Positions 21,023 through 28,402 of a stretch of DNA of 64,000 nt are shown one piece after another (position 1 is the first letter of the stretch; every line of letters begins with the position of its first letter). The notes beneath the pieces were generated by a model. That model was not told where the DNA came from. It did not search any database and saw nothing but the letters and a program-made list of their open reading frames with translations. Source of the stretch: an uncultured Corynebacterium sp. (GTDB lineage: Bacteria > Actinomycetota > Actinomycetes > Mycobacteriales > Mycobacteriaceae); the NCBI GenBank assembly GCA_946220775.1, contig CAMIFC010000004.1, positions 1-64,000 on the forward strand. The letters run 5' to 3'. The translations under genes and the position numbers were made by a program.

Positions 21023-21986
21023 TGAAGATGCTGGGCTGGACCAAAGACAGGAGAAGTCTTGACCTAAAAAAGCTGCAGTTTGCGCAATCGCAGAAGTGGG
21101 CTGCAGGAATTGGAGTGGTCGCTTCTTTAGGGATTGCTTTTCATGTGGAAGCAATGAAGAGTAATGAATTTGCGCTTGAGATCTTAGCCCTTATCGTTTT
21201 ATTTGTTGGGGTTTTTGGGTGCTGTTGGATTGGTGTTTTAACCCGGTCATTTGATTCCCTAATTATGGCTGATAGTGTCGTGCCCTTTCGTCGTTTTGTA
21301 TTATCGCCCAAGGTAATCACACCTGTTGTTTTGACTATATTGACTGCGGTGGGGTCCGCTGGGATATCAGGAATTCTAGGTGTTTCAGTGCCAAGTTGGA
21401 TTTCGATGGCGACGAATTCTTTTATGATATTCTTACTTGGCGGTTCTTTTGCACACCTGGCGGATTCGATGTACACGCCAGGTCAAAATGTGTACTTGTA
21501 TAAAAAGATGAGTCAAGAGCGTCAATTTCTGTTTGAAGACATACAGGAGAAGCGGATTCAGGTTAAGCTCCCCCCCCAGCGATCAGGGGTCTATTGCTGT
21601 TGCTGGGTGGCGAGGTTTTTCCATTGAAGACAAAGCGAGGCGGTGGTGAACTCAGTGAGATTTTAGAGAATGAGGATCCATCTGAGTTCTCCTCGGGTGA
21701 TGGGTTCTCGATTAGTTTCCTTGACGTGGATGAGGTCGCACTTGAGCCTCGTGATTCATTTTTGAAGTTGATGAAAGTGGCACAGGTTATGAATTCAGAT
21801 CGTTATCTGTGGATTATATTAAAAAAGCCTCGAATGGTAAAAAGAAGTAGTGTTAAACTTATTATGAACTATGATGAAAATGAATATGTGATAGAAGGGC
21901 TCTATATTGGTGGCCCTTCGAATCCAGAGAGAAAAGTTGAAGGTGGAGTTGAGCGCTTGCTCGCGGCTCTATTAGAGAAAAACTGA
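21022..21986 (+). CDS. Unrecognised membrane protein of the defence array, frameshifted at a C8 tract
   Basis: As read, a GTG-started frame (21022-21627, 201 residues) ends in a Cys-rich nonsense tail, and a second frame continues to 21986. The switch lies at a run of eight C at 21570-21577; adding one C gives LPPPAIRGLLLLLGGEVFP and a single chain of about 321 residues. The N-terminal part has four hydrophobic segments (about residues 28-44, 50-72, 98-120 and 126-146); the C-terminal part is soluble and charged. I do not recognise the family. Translational coupling to the UvrD-like gene (overlap of one base) makes it a component of the array, perhaps an effector or membrane anchor. The base composition is more AT-rich than its neighbours. 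Confidence 0.6.
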
Positions 21987-22136
21987 CGGCCTCCTTGTAG
22001 AGAGCGTTTCACTGGTGCTCGTGGCTTGTCGAGAGGGAGGCAGATCGTGCTTCGGTGCCTTTGGGTCGGTGAGGCTGTGTAATGAGGTCCCTGATCTGGG
22101 CGTATACGCTCCGGGGGTGGGCAAACCATCAGATAT

Positions 22137-22209
22137 GACTGTCTGTAGTTGCGAAATGGTTTTTCGCGACATGGGGTTTTGCAAAACCATTTCGGAACTA
22201 CAGACAGTC
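22137..22209. repeat. Long inverted repeat at the edge of the defence array
   Basis: Arms 22137-22163 and 22183-22209 pair over 27 bases with one mismatch, around a 19-base loop. The arm begins GACTGTCTGTAGTT. An alternative inner hairpin (GTTGCGAAA with TTTCGCGAC) is also possible. It could be a bidirectional terminator between the convergent array and csoR units or a miniature element. The rest of the gene-free stretch 21987-22326 holds nothing I recognise. Confidence 0.7.
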
Positions 22210-22326
22210 CGGCGGAGTATCGGCGAGTATCAGACACCGCTAGCGCCCAAAACTGCTCGGATGGCAACCCAAGACAGTCCGGTTGGCGCTCCAAAGCACC
22301 CCAGCAGCGCCGCAAATTCCGCCAAA

Positions 22327-22608
22327 TCAAGCCAGCGACAGCAGCATCTTCTTCAGCCGCTCTTCTTGCGCGGCATCAGGCTCCACCTGAGTCATGCACT
22401 TCGTCATGCCCTCCGCGATCACCACATAACCCGCCCGGCGCACCGCCGTGGAGGCTGCCGTGATCTGCGGAACCACATCCTCGCAGTCCACGCCTTCCTC
22501 CAGCATGCGGATCACCGCATCCAGCTGGCCCCGCGCCCGTTTCAACCGGCGCGTCGCCGCCACCACTTCCTCAGCCTCTAACCTCATAAAAACCCTTTTA
22601 ACCTGCAT
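22327..22608 (-). CDS. CsoR/CstR-family transcriptional repressor
   Basis: A 93-residue DUF156 protein: all-helical, with RLKRARGQLDAVIRMLEE at the start of helix 1-2, a Cys in EGVDCEDV (about 42) and a second Cys in EGMTKCMTQ (about 71). Copper-sensing CsoR uses Cys-His-Cys; here the residue four before the second Cys is Gly, not His. This two-Cys pattern fits the persulfide-sensing CstR branch, where the cysteines form a polysulfide bridge and release DNA. The neighbour is a CoA-disulfide-reductase/rhodanese fusion, which supports a sulfur-stress role. Operators of the expected type lie at 24694-24737. It is the last gene of a leftward three-gene unit, 30 bases after the reductase. Confidence 0.8.
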   Translation of the reverse strand: MQVKRVFMRLEAEEVVAATRRLKRARGQLDAVIRMLEEGVDCEDVVPQITAASTAVRRAGYVVIAEGMTKCMTQVEPDAAQEERLKKMLLSLA

Positions 22609-22638
22609 TAATGCACGAACAAGCCACCAGTCATTGGA

Positions 22639-24345
22639 CTAGGAATCCTGTCCAACCTGGCTGGCGATACCAAACTTCCAGGTCAAATAACCGCCGTCCA
22701 AGTTTGCGACCTCTACGCCACGCGCGCGCAGCATCTGGGTCGCGACATTGCCGCGCAAACCGACCTGGCACTGAGCAATAACCTTCGCCCCCTCCGGGAT
22801 CTCCGCCACGCGATCGCGCAGCTCATCGACCGGAATGTTGACCGCACCAGGGATAGTGCCGGCTTCGAATTCGCCCTTCGTACGCACATCAATGAGCATC
22901 CAGCCGTCCTTGACCAGCGAATCGACCTCGTGCCACTGCACGGACTTCTGACCATTTCGACGATTATCCACGATGAACCCAGCCAGGTTCACAGGATCCT
23001 TCGCCGAACCTACTTGCGGGGAGTAAGCCAACTCCACATCCGCGAGCTGCCATGCGCGCATACCGGCCTGCATGGCGGTGGCAATGACGTCGATGCGCTT
23101 ATCCGCGCCATTCATGCCCACGACCTGCGCGCCAAGGATCTTGAAGGTCTCCGTGTGGAAGATCAGCTTCATGTGAAGCTGCGTGGCGCCGGGGTAGTAG
23201 CCCGCGTGATTCTGCGGGTGCAGGTGTACCACATCGAACGGTCCATCGGCACCGAGCTCCGCGGTGGCACGCTTCTCATTCCAGCCCACAGAGGCGGCGA
23301 CCAGGCCAAATAGTTCCACCACGGAGGTGCCCATGGTTGGCCTCGTACCAACATCAGTGCCAGTACGACCAGCGATCACATCCGCGACCGGGCGGCTGTG
23401 GCGGTTAGCAGTCTGGGCAAGTGGGATTAGTACTGGACTTCCGGAGTTAGCGTCCTTCTTCAGCGCCGCATCGCCGAGCGCGAAGATGTGGGAATCGCTA
23501 GTGCGCAGCTGATCGTCGACCAAGATGCCACCGCGTTCACCAACTTCGATGCCAGCGTCGCGAGCCAACTGGTCATTCGGACGCACACCCACCGCGGAGA
23601 TCACCACGTCGGCCGGGATTTCCAGGCCATTGGCGGTTTTCACGGCGGTGTCTGTGATGTCGTTGACCTGCTCGCCGGTGAGCACCTTGACACCGTTATC
23701 AACCAGGTGCTGCTTGATGATCTGCGCCATCTCCGGATCCAGCGGACCCATGATCTGCGGGCTCGCCTCGATGATGGTGGTTTCGATGTCGCGTTGGATG
23801 AAGTTCTCCGCGACCTCCAGACCGATGAAGCCACCACCGATGATTACAGCAGACTTGGGCTTGTCGGCGAGTGCTGCGCTGATCGCGTCGGTGTCCTCAA
23901 TGTTGCGCAGCGTGTACGCCCGCTCAATTCCCGGAATCGGCGGGATGAACGGCGACGCACCCGGGGAAAGCACCAGGTAGTCGTACGTCAGGTCGTAGGA
24001 TTCGCCGTTTGCCTGCACTGCGAGGGTTTTGTTCTCGCGGTCGATGGCCGTTGCCGTTTGGTTCACTCGGACGTCAATGTCGAACCTCGCCCGAAGTGAT
24101 TCTGGAGTTTGTAGCAGTAGTGCGTCGCGCTCTTCGATGATTTGCCCCAGGTAGTAGGGAAGACCACAGTTCGCGAAAGAAACATAGCCGGAGGATTCGA
24201 GCACGATGATTTCCATGTGCTCATCAACTCGGCGCAGGCGAGCAGCGGTGGACATGCCACCTGCAACTCCACCGACGATGACAGTGTGTTGACGAGAGTC
24301 CGCCGCGCCACTGGTGGGTTGGCCGAAGGTTGTGTTTGAGGTCAT
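22639..24345 (-). CDS. CoA-disulfide reductase / persulfide reductase with C-terminal rhodanese domain
   Basis: 568 residues. N-terminal FAD site VIVGGVAGGMSTAARLRR, the single redox cysteine of CoA-disulfide reductases in FANCGLPYYLG, a NAD site VIIGGGFIGLEVAENF, and a dimerisation domain. The last 100 residues are a rhodanese domain, DVRTKGEFEAGTIPGAVNIP, with active-site Cys in QCQVGLRGN. Fusions of this kind reduce CoA-persulfide or other persulfides with NAD(P)H. The ATG at 24345 is preceded by AAGGAG; the frame continues upstream for 83 residues of Arg/Pro/His-rich, non-conserved sequence and that extension is rejected. Probably co-transcribed with the upstream small Cys-rich gene and the downstream repressor gene. 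Confidence 0.88.
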   Translation of the reverse strand: MTSNTTFGQPTSGAADSRQHTVIVGGVAGGMSTAARLRRVDEHMEIIVLESSGYVSFANCGLPYYLGQIIEERDALLLQTPESLRARFDIDVRVNQTATAIDRENKTLAVQANGESYDLTYDYLVLSPGASPFIPPIPGIERAYTLRNIEDTDAISAALADKPKSAVIIGGGFIGLEVAENFIQRDIETTIIEASPQIMGPLDPEMAQIIKQHLVDNGVKVLTGEQVNDITDTAVKTANGLEIPADVVISAVGVRPNDQLARDAGIEVGERGGILVDDQLRTSDSHIFALGDAALKKDANSGSPVLIPLAQTANRHSRPVADVIAGRTGTDVGTRPTMGTSVVELFGLVAASVGWNEKRATAELGADGPFDVVHLHPQNHAGYYPGATQLHMKLIFHTETFKILGAQVVGMNGADKRIDVIATAMQAGMRAWQLADVELAYSPQVGSAKDPVNLAGFIVDNRRNGQKSVQWHEVDSLVKDGWMLIDVRTKGEFEAGTIPGAVNIPVDELRDRVAEIPEGAKVIAQCQVGLRGNVATQMLRARGVEVANLDGGYLTWKFGIASQVGQDS

Positions 24346-24446
24346 TATTGCTGGCTCCTTGTTCGTTGCGGCGTGGGTGGTTTGCGTGGTTGGGTTGTTG
24401 TGGCCGGAGGCGGGGTGCGACCTTGGTAAGAGGTGTGGCGGCGGGA

Positions 24447-24635
24447 CTACTGGCGTCCGAAAATGCTGGCGAGAAAACCTACCGGGCTGCCTGCGTTTGC
24501 GGACGCGGAACCGCCGGACTCGTTGCAAGTGCACCACTGGCCGGCCGGGACGGTGGCTTTGACCTGGGCGATGTGCTGGCCGCAGCCAGCCCACGTGGTC
24601 TTACCGCAATTCTTGCATCCAACTGGACGGCACAT
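24447..24635 (-). CDS. Small Cys-rich protein
   Basis: 62 residues with MCRPVGCKNCGKTTWAGCGQ at the N-terminus and one more Cys pair (QWCTCNES); six or more cysteines in half of the protein. It resembles a small family of actinobacterial proteins with a CxxCGK-TWAGCG core that I know only as hypothetical. A zinc- or copper-binding, or thiol-relay, role is a guess from composition. The ATG has AAAGGAA upstream, and the gene lies directly beside the CsoR-type operators as first gene of the unit leading to the persulfide reductase and repressor. The A-tract repeat motif TGGCGTCC occurs inside it (24451). Confidence 0.7.
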   Translation of the reverse strand: MCRPVGCKNCGKTTWAGCGQHIAQVKATVPAGQWCTCNESGGSASANAGSPVGFLASIFGRQ

Positions 24636-24693
24636 GATGTGTTCCTTTCGGCTGGGGGGTGACAGGGCTCGGTTGTCTGCCGCCTCGGATTAT

Positions 24694-24737
24694 ACCCCCT
24701 AGGGTATCCATTGGTGACTATACCCATGGGGGTATTC
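24694..24737. promoter_or_regulatory. Two CsoR/CstR-type operators in a divergent promoter region
   Basis: ATACCC-N4-GGGTAT occurs at 24694-24709 and again at 24722-24737, 28 bases centre to centre. TACCC-N4-GGGTA is the established core of operators bound by CsoR-family tetramers. The pair lies between the start of the leftward Cys-rich/reductase/repressor unit (24635) and the rightward VIT transporter gene, so one repressor may control both directions. The sequence match is direct; assignment to the local repressor is inference. Confidence 0.8.
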
Positions 24738-24813
24738 GCGCGCAAAGTTGTGACTAGTGGTCTGTAGGGAATTTGGAATGTCAGATGCTGTGATCTGCAT
24801 TAAAGTCAGCAGT

Positions 24814-25521
24814 ATGATCACGAAACGCTCGCGCCACTCGGAGCCGCATGATAGTGCGAATGCATCGAAACTGAATTCGCTGCGCGCCGGAATTCTTGGT
24901 GCGAATGATGGCATCGTGTCTGTTGCGGCGCTGTTGATCGGCGTGATTGCCACAGGTGTTGATAACAAGGCGATTCTGCTGTCCGGTCTGGCCGCGACGA
25001 TCGCAGGTGCGGTGTCGATGGCGTTGGGGGAGTATGTGTCGGTGTCGGCGCAGCGAGACTCCGAAAAGTTCCTGATCGCGAAGGAGAAAGCGGAGCTTGC
25101 CGAGGTTCCTGAGCAGGAAATCGACGAGCTCACAACGATCCTTGCAGGTTATGGCATTAATTCGGACACTGCCCGTGAGGCCGCGCTGGAGATTCATCAA
25201 AAGGGTCCCCTGCGCGTGCACCTGCAGTTGGAGCTTGGCATTGACCCGGATGAACTCACCAGTGCGTGGGCGGCGGCGTTCTTTTCGGCGTTGTCTTTCT
25301 TGGCAGGGGCGGCGCTGCCGATGGTGTCTGTGTTCTTCGCTCCCGCTGAGACGCAAGCCGTGGTCGTTGCTGTCGTGACTATTCTGTCGCTGGCATTGAC
25401 TGGTGTGGTGAGCGCCAAGATTGCTGGCACGAGCGTGTGGAAGTCGACGCTGCGCCTGGTGGTTGGTGGCGGTCTTGGCCTGGCACTGACTTATGGTGCT
25501 GGTGCTTTATTCGGTGGGTAG
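24814..25521 (+). CDS. VIT1/CCC1-family iron/manganese transporter
   Basis: About 235 residues from the ATG at 24814 (254 from an alternative start at 24757; an ATG at 24778 with AGGGA upstream is also possible). The conserved entry LRAGILGANDGIVSVAALLIG and the following AGAVSMALGEYVSVSAQRDSE are diagnostic of the VIT family, which exports Fe2+ or Mn2+ from the cytosol. Five hydrophobic helices surround a cytosolic helical metal-binding region rich in Glu (residues about 85-145). It is divergent from the sulfur-stress unit and shares its CsoR-type operators, which suggests derepression under the same thiol or metal stress. Confidence 0.85.
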   Translation: MITKRSRHSEPHDSANASKLNSLRAGILGANDGIVSVAALLIGVIATGVDNKAILLSGLAATIAGAVSMALGEYVSVSAQRDSEKFLIAKEKAELAEVPEQEIDELTTILAGYGINSDTAREAALEIHQKGPLRVHLQLELGIDPDELTSAWAAAFFSALSFLAGAALPMVSVFFAPAETQAVVVAVVTILSLALTGVVSAKIAGTSVWKSTLRLVVGGGLGLALTYGAGALFGG

Positions 25522-25659
25522 GGGTGGGCGCAATTGGCGGTTGCGTTACTGCGCTGCGCGGTGCTGTGTGGTCCGGTGCGCTCCGGTACCGCGCGTCGCG
25601 AGCTGCTGGGCCGCATAAGTGGTCCGCGACTCGTACACCAGCGGTCGGCATGTCAAAAA

Positions 25660-25710
25660 CCCTCGCTGAAAACCTAATGGCGCGGTGCCAGACTAGGTTT
25701 TCAGCGAGGG
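25660..25710. repeat. Palindromic repeat element, copy 1
   Basis: Perfect 17-bp arms (25660-25676 and 25694-25710, arm CCCTCGCTGAAAACCTA) around a 17-base loop. The same element, with arms of 22 bp and another 17-base loop, recurs at 34444-34504. Both copies lie between genes. The position between the convergent VIT and glnA genes would suit a bidirectional terminator, but the conserved arms in two loci point to a mobile or selected palindromic family. Confidence 0.8.
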
Positions 25711-25761
25711 AATTTAACAACAGGTGGGGGCGGCGGGGTGAAGCCGCGACGCGGGGGCTAG

Positions 25762-25841
25762 CGCACCCCGCCGACGCGCTTCGGCGGCACACCCCGACGC
25801 ACCTCGACAGCACACCCCGACGCGCCTCAGCGACACACCCC
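25762..25841. repeat. GC-rich degenerate tandem repeat downstream of glnA
   Basis: Three units of about 23-24 bases built on GCACACCCCGACGC plus a CCTCG/CTTCG tail, then a partial fourth, ending just before the glnA stop codon. No coding frame of interest crosses it. With the palindromic element this is all I see in the gene-free stretch 25522-25847. Confidence 0.6.
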
Positions 25842-25847
25842 AGCCAA

Positions 25848-27284
25848 CTAGCAGTCGTAGTACATCTCGAACTCCTGCGGCGTTGGGCGCAGGCGGGTCG
25901 GCATGATCTCGTTATCCCACTTGTACTTGATGTACGTGTCGATCAGGTCCTCGGAGAATACGCCGCCTTCAGTCAGGAACTCACTATCGGATTCGAGCTC
26001 ACGCAGCGCAGCTTCCAGCGAGGTTGGAGCCTGTGGAATGCCCTTGGCTTCCTCTGGTGGTAGCTCGTAGAGGTTCTTGTCGACTGGCTCGTGTGGCTCG
26101 ATTCGGTTCTTGATGCCGTCGAGGCCGGCCAGCATCATTGCGGCGAAGCCCAGGTATGGGTTGCCCGATGGGTCCGGGGCGCGGAATTCGATGCGCTTGG
26201 CCTTCGGGTTGGAGCCGGTGATCGGGATGCGCACGGCAGCAGAGCGGTTGCGCTGCGAGTACACCAGGTTGATCGGAGCCTCGAAGCCCGGCACCAGGCG
26301 GTGGTAGGAATTCAGCGTTGGGTTCGTGAACGCCAGCACAGCACCGGCGTGTTCAAGGATGCCGCCGATGTAGTAGCGCGCCATGTCGGACAGGCCCGCG
26401 TAGCCGGATTCATCGTGGAACAGCGGCTGGCCGTCCTTCCACAGGGACTGGTGGGCGTGCATGCCCGAGCCGTTGTCACCTGCGATCGGCTTCGGCATGA
26501 ACGTCGCGGACTTGCCGGCACGCCAAGCAGTGTTCTTGATGATGTATTTGAACGTCTGCAGGTCATCAGCCGCGTGCAGGAGGGTGTTGAACTTGTAGTT
26601 GATTTCCTGCTGGCCGCCGGAGCCGACCTCGTGGTGCTGACGCTCCAGCTCGAAGCCGGACTTCATCAGTTCCTTGCTCATCGTGTCGCGCAGATCCTGG
26701 TAGCGATCCGATGGCGCGACCGGGAAGTAGCCACCCAGCGTGCGGGTCTTGTAGCCCAAGTTGCGGGAGCCGTCCAGATCGTATTCCTTATCGCGGTTCC
26801 ACCAGCCGGTGTCTGAGTCGACCTCGTAGAACGCGCGGTGCTGATCCGCGGAGTAGCGCACCGAGTCGAACAGGTAGAACTCGGCCTCTGCGCCGAAGAA
26901 GCAAGTATCCGCAATGCCAGTGGAGGCCAGGTACTGCTCCGCCTTGCGAGCCACGTTGCGCGGGTCACGGCTGAATGGCTCACGAGTAAACGGGTCGTGA
27001 ACGAAGAACTTCATGTTCAGCGTCTTCGCCTCACGGAACTGGTCGATCTGCGCGGTGCCAAGGTCTGGCAGCAGGTTCATGTCGGATTCATCGACAGTGG
27101 TGAACCCGCGGATGGAAGAGCCATCAAACGCCAGGCCTTCTTCGATCGCGTCTTCGTCAAAAGCGGCCGCAGGGATCGTGAAGTGTTGTTCAATACCCGG
27201 GACGTCGGTGAAGCGAATATCAACGAACTCAACTTCTTCGTCCTTGATGTACTTGACGACCTCTTCGGGTGTCTCAAATGCCAC
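25848..27284 (-). CDS. glnA: Type I glutamine synthetase
   Basis: 478 residues, the usual GSI length. Signatures: [17 protein letters not shown] near residue 50, the ATP/metal loop [35 protein letters not shown] and the adenylylation tyrosine in [11 protein letters not shown] (about 405), so it should be the adenylylated GSI-beta form. It makes glutamine from glutamate, ammonia and ATP. Start is GTG at 27284 (protein [11 protein letters not shown]) with GGAGAA upstream; the 37-residue extension to 27395 is not family-like. The upstream region holds an inverted pair of TGGCGTCC-type motifs, and I see no clear AmtR box. The gene is monocistronic by spacing. Confidence 0.96.
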   Translation of the reverse strand: MAFETPEEVVKYIKDEEVEFVDIRFTDVPGIEQHFTIPAAAFDEDAIEEGLAFDGSSIRGFTTVDESDMNLLPDLGTAQIDQFREAKTLNMKFFVHDPFTREPFSRDPRNVARKAEQYLASTGIADTCFFGAEAEFYLFDSVRYSADQHRAFYEVDSDTGWWNRDKEYDLDGSRNLGYKTRTLGGYFPVAPSDRYQDLRDTMSKELMKSGFELERQHHEVGSGGQQEINYKFNTLLHAADDLQTFKYIIKNTAWRAGKSATFMPKPIAGDNGSGMHAHQSLWKDGQPLFHDESGYAGLSDMARYYIGGILEHAGAVLAFTNPTLNSYHRLVPGFEAPINLVYSQRNRSAAVRIPITGSNPKAKRIEFRAPDPSGNPYLGFAAMMLAGLDGIKNRIEPHEPVDKNLYELPPEEAKGIPQAPTSLEAALRELESDSEFLTEGGVFSEDLIDTYIKYKWDNEIMPTRLRPTPQEFEMYYDC

Positions 27285-27396
27285 GGTTGGTTCTCCGCTC
27301 TTCGAGTGACGTTGTCTTACCCTCGTGATTTTACAGTCCGCCCCGGACAACCCGATAACCTGTGCATTTTTCTCCCCATTGTCGCTGTTCATCACC

Positions 27397-27490
27397 CCTT
27401 TTCTTCAGGACGCCACCCCCTTACACTCCTGCCCATAACGAACGTGAAAGTGGGTTGTGAGTGGGGCGGGTGGCTTCCTGAAAATGGCTT
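27397..27490. repeat. Inverted pair of the A-tract repeat motif
   Basis: GGACGCCA at 27408-27415 is preceded by CTTTTCTTCA, and 27471-27478 carries the near-copy TGGCTTCC followed by TGAAAATGG. The two face each other, with CACCCCC and GGGGCGGG next to them. This sits in the divergent region between glnA and the lipoprotein gene. Confidence 0.5.
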
Positions 27491-27574
27491 GCCAAGCGCT
27501 TGTCCGGAGGTTGGTTTAGGATCAGAAACGCAGTGTCAGGCAAGCGCGAATTTTGATGTGAAAGGGGAGGGGCA

Positions 27575-28402
27575 TTGCAGGGGGAAAAATCCGGTGTGTC
27601 CGGGGCATTTCGGAAACTCTTGGTGTTGTTCTTGCTGCCGCTGGTGTTGAGTGGTTGTGCGGGCAAGGAGATGTCCGCTTTCGATGGCGAGGATGCGCCA
27701 CCGAAAGCGGCTGCGACGGAATCTGGAGCCGAGAAAACCACAGGTGGGGAGGATAATTTGGGGGCAGAAAAACTCGCGGGAACCAATCGGAGGCCGGCAC
27801 TGTCTAATAATGATGCAGCGCGGGGGAATCAGCCGCGGCCAGCTGATTTTGAGGGGATTTGGTTTGAGGAAGAGCCGGAGGACCGCCGAGAGCATGTGGT
27901 CTGGAAGTCGCAGGAGTTCGTGGGGAGGCCGATTGATCTTCCTCGGATCAGCGCTGAAAAGGGGCATGGGCCGTTTGTGGGGTTGCCTGACATCTGCTCG
28001 CCGGTGGTGAAGAAGCGCATGGCGGAGTTGGGGTATGAGTCGGACGAACGGTTCGATGAAAGCAATCAAATCGAGTATGGCTGCGTTTACACAAACCTAA
28101 GGGCGAAAACTGTTGACCAGGTAGACACAATCATCGCTTCGTTTACCATGCTCGATAACAGTTTGCAGGCACGTGAACCTGAGTCTCGGTTTCCGCTTCC
28201 AGCTGGTACACAGTTCATGGAAGCTTCGTTCAATCAAGTCGAATGGTCTTGTTTTCTAAGGGGGAATGAGCATAAGAGGAGCATCTACAGCTTTATTAAC
28301 ACCGGGATCAGTGCAACTGACAGGACAACTAGATCTCGTTGCGATGCAAACGTCCTGCATTGGCAAGTTTTAAACAACGTTTCAGGGGGAGAAATTAAAT
28401 GA
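27575..28402 (+). CDS. DUF3558-like lipoprotein
   Basis: 275 residues from a TTG start with a strong purine-rich ribosome-binding site (AAAGGGGAGG); a GTG at 27594 is an alternative. A short positively charged N-terminus, hydrophobic core LLVLFLLPLVL and lipobox LSGC predict lipidation at about Cys26 and export. The mature part, with LPDICSPVVKKRMAELGY and YGCVYTN, resembles DUF3558 lipoproteins of mycolata; function unknown. Its stop overlaps the next start (ATGA), so the two proteins are made together. The pair interrupts the conserved glnA-RDD synteny and is an insertion relative to related genomes as I remember them. Confidence 0.6.
   Translation: MQGEKSGVSGAFRKLLVLFLLPLVLSGCAGKEMSAFDGEDAPPKAAATESGAEKTTGGEDNLGAEKLAGTNRRPALSNNDAARGNQPRPADFEGIWFEEEPEDRREHVVWKSQEFVGRPIDLPRISAEKGHGPFVGLPDICSPVVKKRMAELGYESDERFDESNQIEYGCVYTNLRAKTVDQVDTIIASFTMLDNSLQAREPESRFPLPAGTQFMEASFNQVEWSCFLRGNEHKRSIYSFINTGISATDRTTRSRCDANVLHWQVLNNVSGGEIK

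Noticed and set aside
4186..21986. BREX or classical restriction-modification system
   Set aside because: No pglZ, brxC or brxL-like gene and no type I/III specificity or endonuclease subunit is present; the SNF2 plus DUF1998 helicases favour a DISARM relative.
22327..22608. Copper-responsive CsoR
   Set aside because: The His of the Cys-His-Cys copper site is replaced and the neighbour is a persulfide reductase, so CstR-type sulfur sensing is preferred, though not proven.
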